Part shown: positions 13,415 to 13,744 of the stretch, piece by piece
Layout: each line of letters starts with the position of its first letter
Numbering within the stretch: the first letter of the stretch is position 1
Origin: JAILLW01 sp045629045
Lineage (GTDB): Bacteria > Bacillota > Clostridia > Lachnospirales > Lachnospiraceae
Assembly (NCBI GenBank): GCA_045629045.1
Contig: JAZQQM010000057.1
Span: 1-13,744, forward strand
Direction of reading: 5' to 3'
DNA: 13,744 nt
Made by a program: the position numbers and the translations under genes
The notes under the pieces: model-generated
The model's database searches: none
What the model was told of the DNA's origin: nothing
Seen by the model: only the letters and a program-made list of their open reading frames with translations

Positions 13415-13744
13415 ATGGGTACATTAAACAGTGTTGAGGTTGGCGGAGTATATGTTACACGACATGGATACGAGCGAATGAAGGAAAGAATGGGCTGGAA
13501 TAAGAACGCAGCCAGAAGAATGTCGCAGAAGGCATATGAAGAAGGTGTTGGTATTACGAATGTCAGCGGTTCGCTTCAGAAATTCATCGAATCAAAAGAT
13601 GAACATTATCCGGAAAATAACATCATAAAAATTTATGGCAATACAGTTTATTGTTACGGAATAGCTCAGTTTGGTGAAGATATGGCGACATCTTTTCTTA
13701 CATTGGTTACGGTATATCCTTTGCCAAAGAAATATAATTCACAG
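13415..13744 (+). CDS. Small basic protein, possible BECR-fold (RelE/EndoU-like) nuclease relative; 3' end outside window
   Basis: ATG 13415 follows an AAGGAG site (13398-13403) and the frame is open for 110 codons to the window edge, so the end is missing. The visible part has VYVTRHGYERMKERMGW near the start, an alanine- and methionine-rich helix (NKNAARRMSQKAYEEGV), and a late strand pair (NNIIKIYGNTVYCYG, then FLTLVTVYPLPKK). An early RHGYERMKERM helix with late IYGNTVY and LVTVYPLP strands resembles small Clostridial phage- or element-borne proteins that I associate loosely with toxin-like RNases. That link is a guess from pattern. H17 and R21 would be candidate catalytic residues. Its upstream region is rich in repeats. 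No antitoxin is visible before it; one could lie beyond the edge. Confidence 0.55.
   Translation, partial: MGTLNSVEVGGVYVTRHGYERMKERMGWNKNAARRMSQKAYEEGVGITNVSGSLQKFIESKDEHYPENNIIKIYGNTVYCYGIAQFGEDMATSFLTLVTVYPLPKKYNSQ

Noticed and set aside
1..13744. CRISPR array, tRNA, rRNA or intact insertion sequence
   Set aside because: No regularly spaced repeats of suitable length, no cloverleaf or rRNA-like stretch and no transposase frame were seen on either strand.

Overview
The window looks like a low-GC, Gram-positive chromosome of the class Clostridia, probably Lachnospiraceae (Butyrivibrio/Roseburia-like). This rests on AGGAGG-type ribosome binding sites, AT-rich spacers with TG-n-TATRAT promoters, and the gene families present. 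The genus is an inference. No rRNA, tRNA, CRISPR array or intact transposon was seen.

Layout. Positions 1-700 are a worn left end: the C-terminal part of a pyridoxamine-5'-phosphate-oxidase-like flavoprotein (cut by the window edge), two short coding remnants (one with a nuclease-like D...ExK pattern) and an AT-rich spacer. Positions 718-3491 hold a two-gene unit: an HTH-TPR regulator translationally coupled (ATGA overlap) to an ABC half-exporter. A small zinc-ribbon protein follows (3702-4205), preceded by a short leader ORF. A monocistronic YtcJ-type amidohydrolase runs on the minus strand (4450-6096), with its own promoter and terminator.

The most interesting part is 6280-13243, a probable four-gene system on the plus strand. 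Two tandem paralogous membrane proteins (6342-7376 and 7387-7962) share a gapless ~175-residue core that I cannot assign to a named family. A regulatory leader follows: a 21-bp palindrome next to an extended -10 promoter, then competing hairpins and an intrinsic terminator placed upstream of the next start codon. Then come a 4-TM membrane-anchored carboxylesterase-like protein whose catalytic triad looks altered (Ser to Thr, Glu to Asp, His to Ser) and, 31 bases later, a 965-residue A-PCP-C nonribosomal-peptide-synthetase-type protein. Its adenylation domain lacks the Asp that normally holds the amino group of an alpha-amino acid, so the loaded acid may not be a standard amino acid. The terminal condensation domain has an intact HHxxxDG motif and could pass the carrier-bound acyl group to a free acceptor.

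Working model (inference): the synthetase activates an acid, loads its carrier domain and condenses it with an amine or alcohol near the cytoplasmic face of the membrane. The membrane pseudo-esterase and perhaps the two paralogous membrane proteins would serve as scaffold, acceptor or transport partners. Expression would be gated by an operator and a transcription attenuator.

Positions 13084-13414 hold repeated operator-like boxes, a terminator and a tandem 12-bp repeat. The window ends inside a small basic protein gene (13415-13744, open at the edge).
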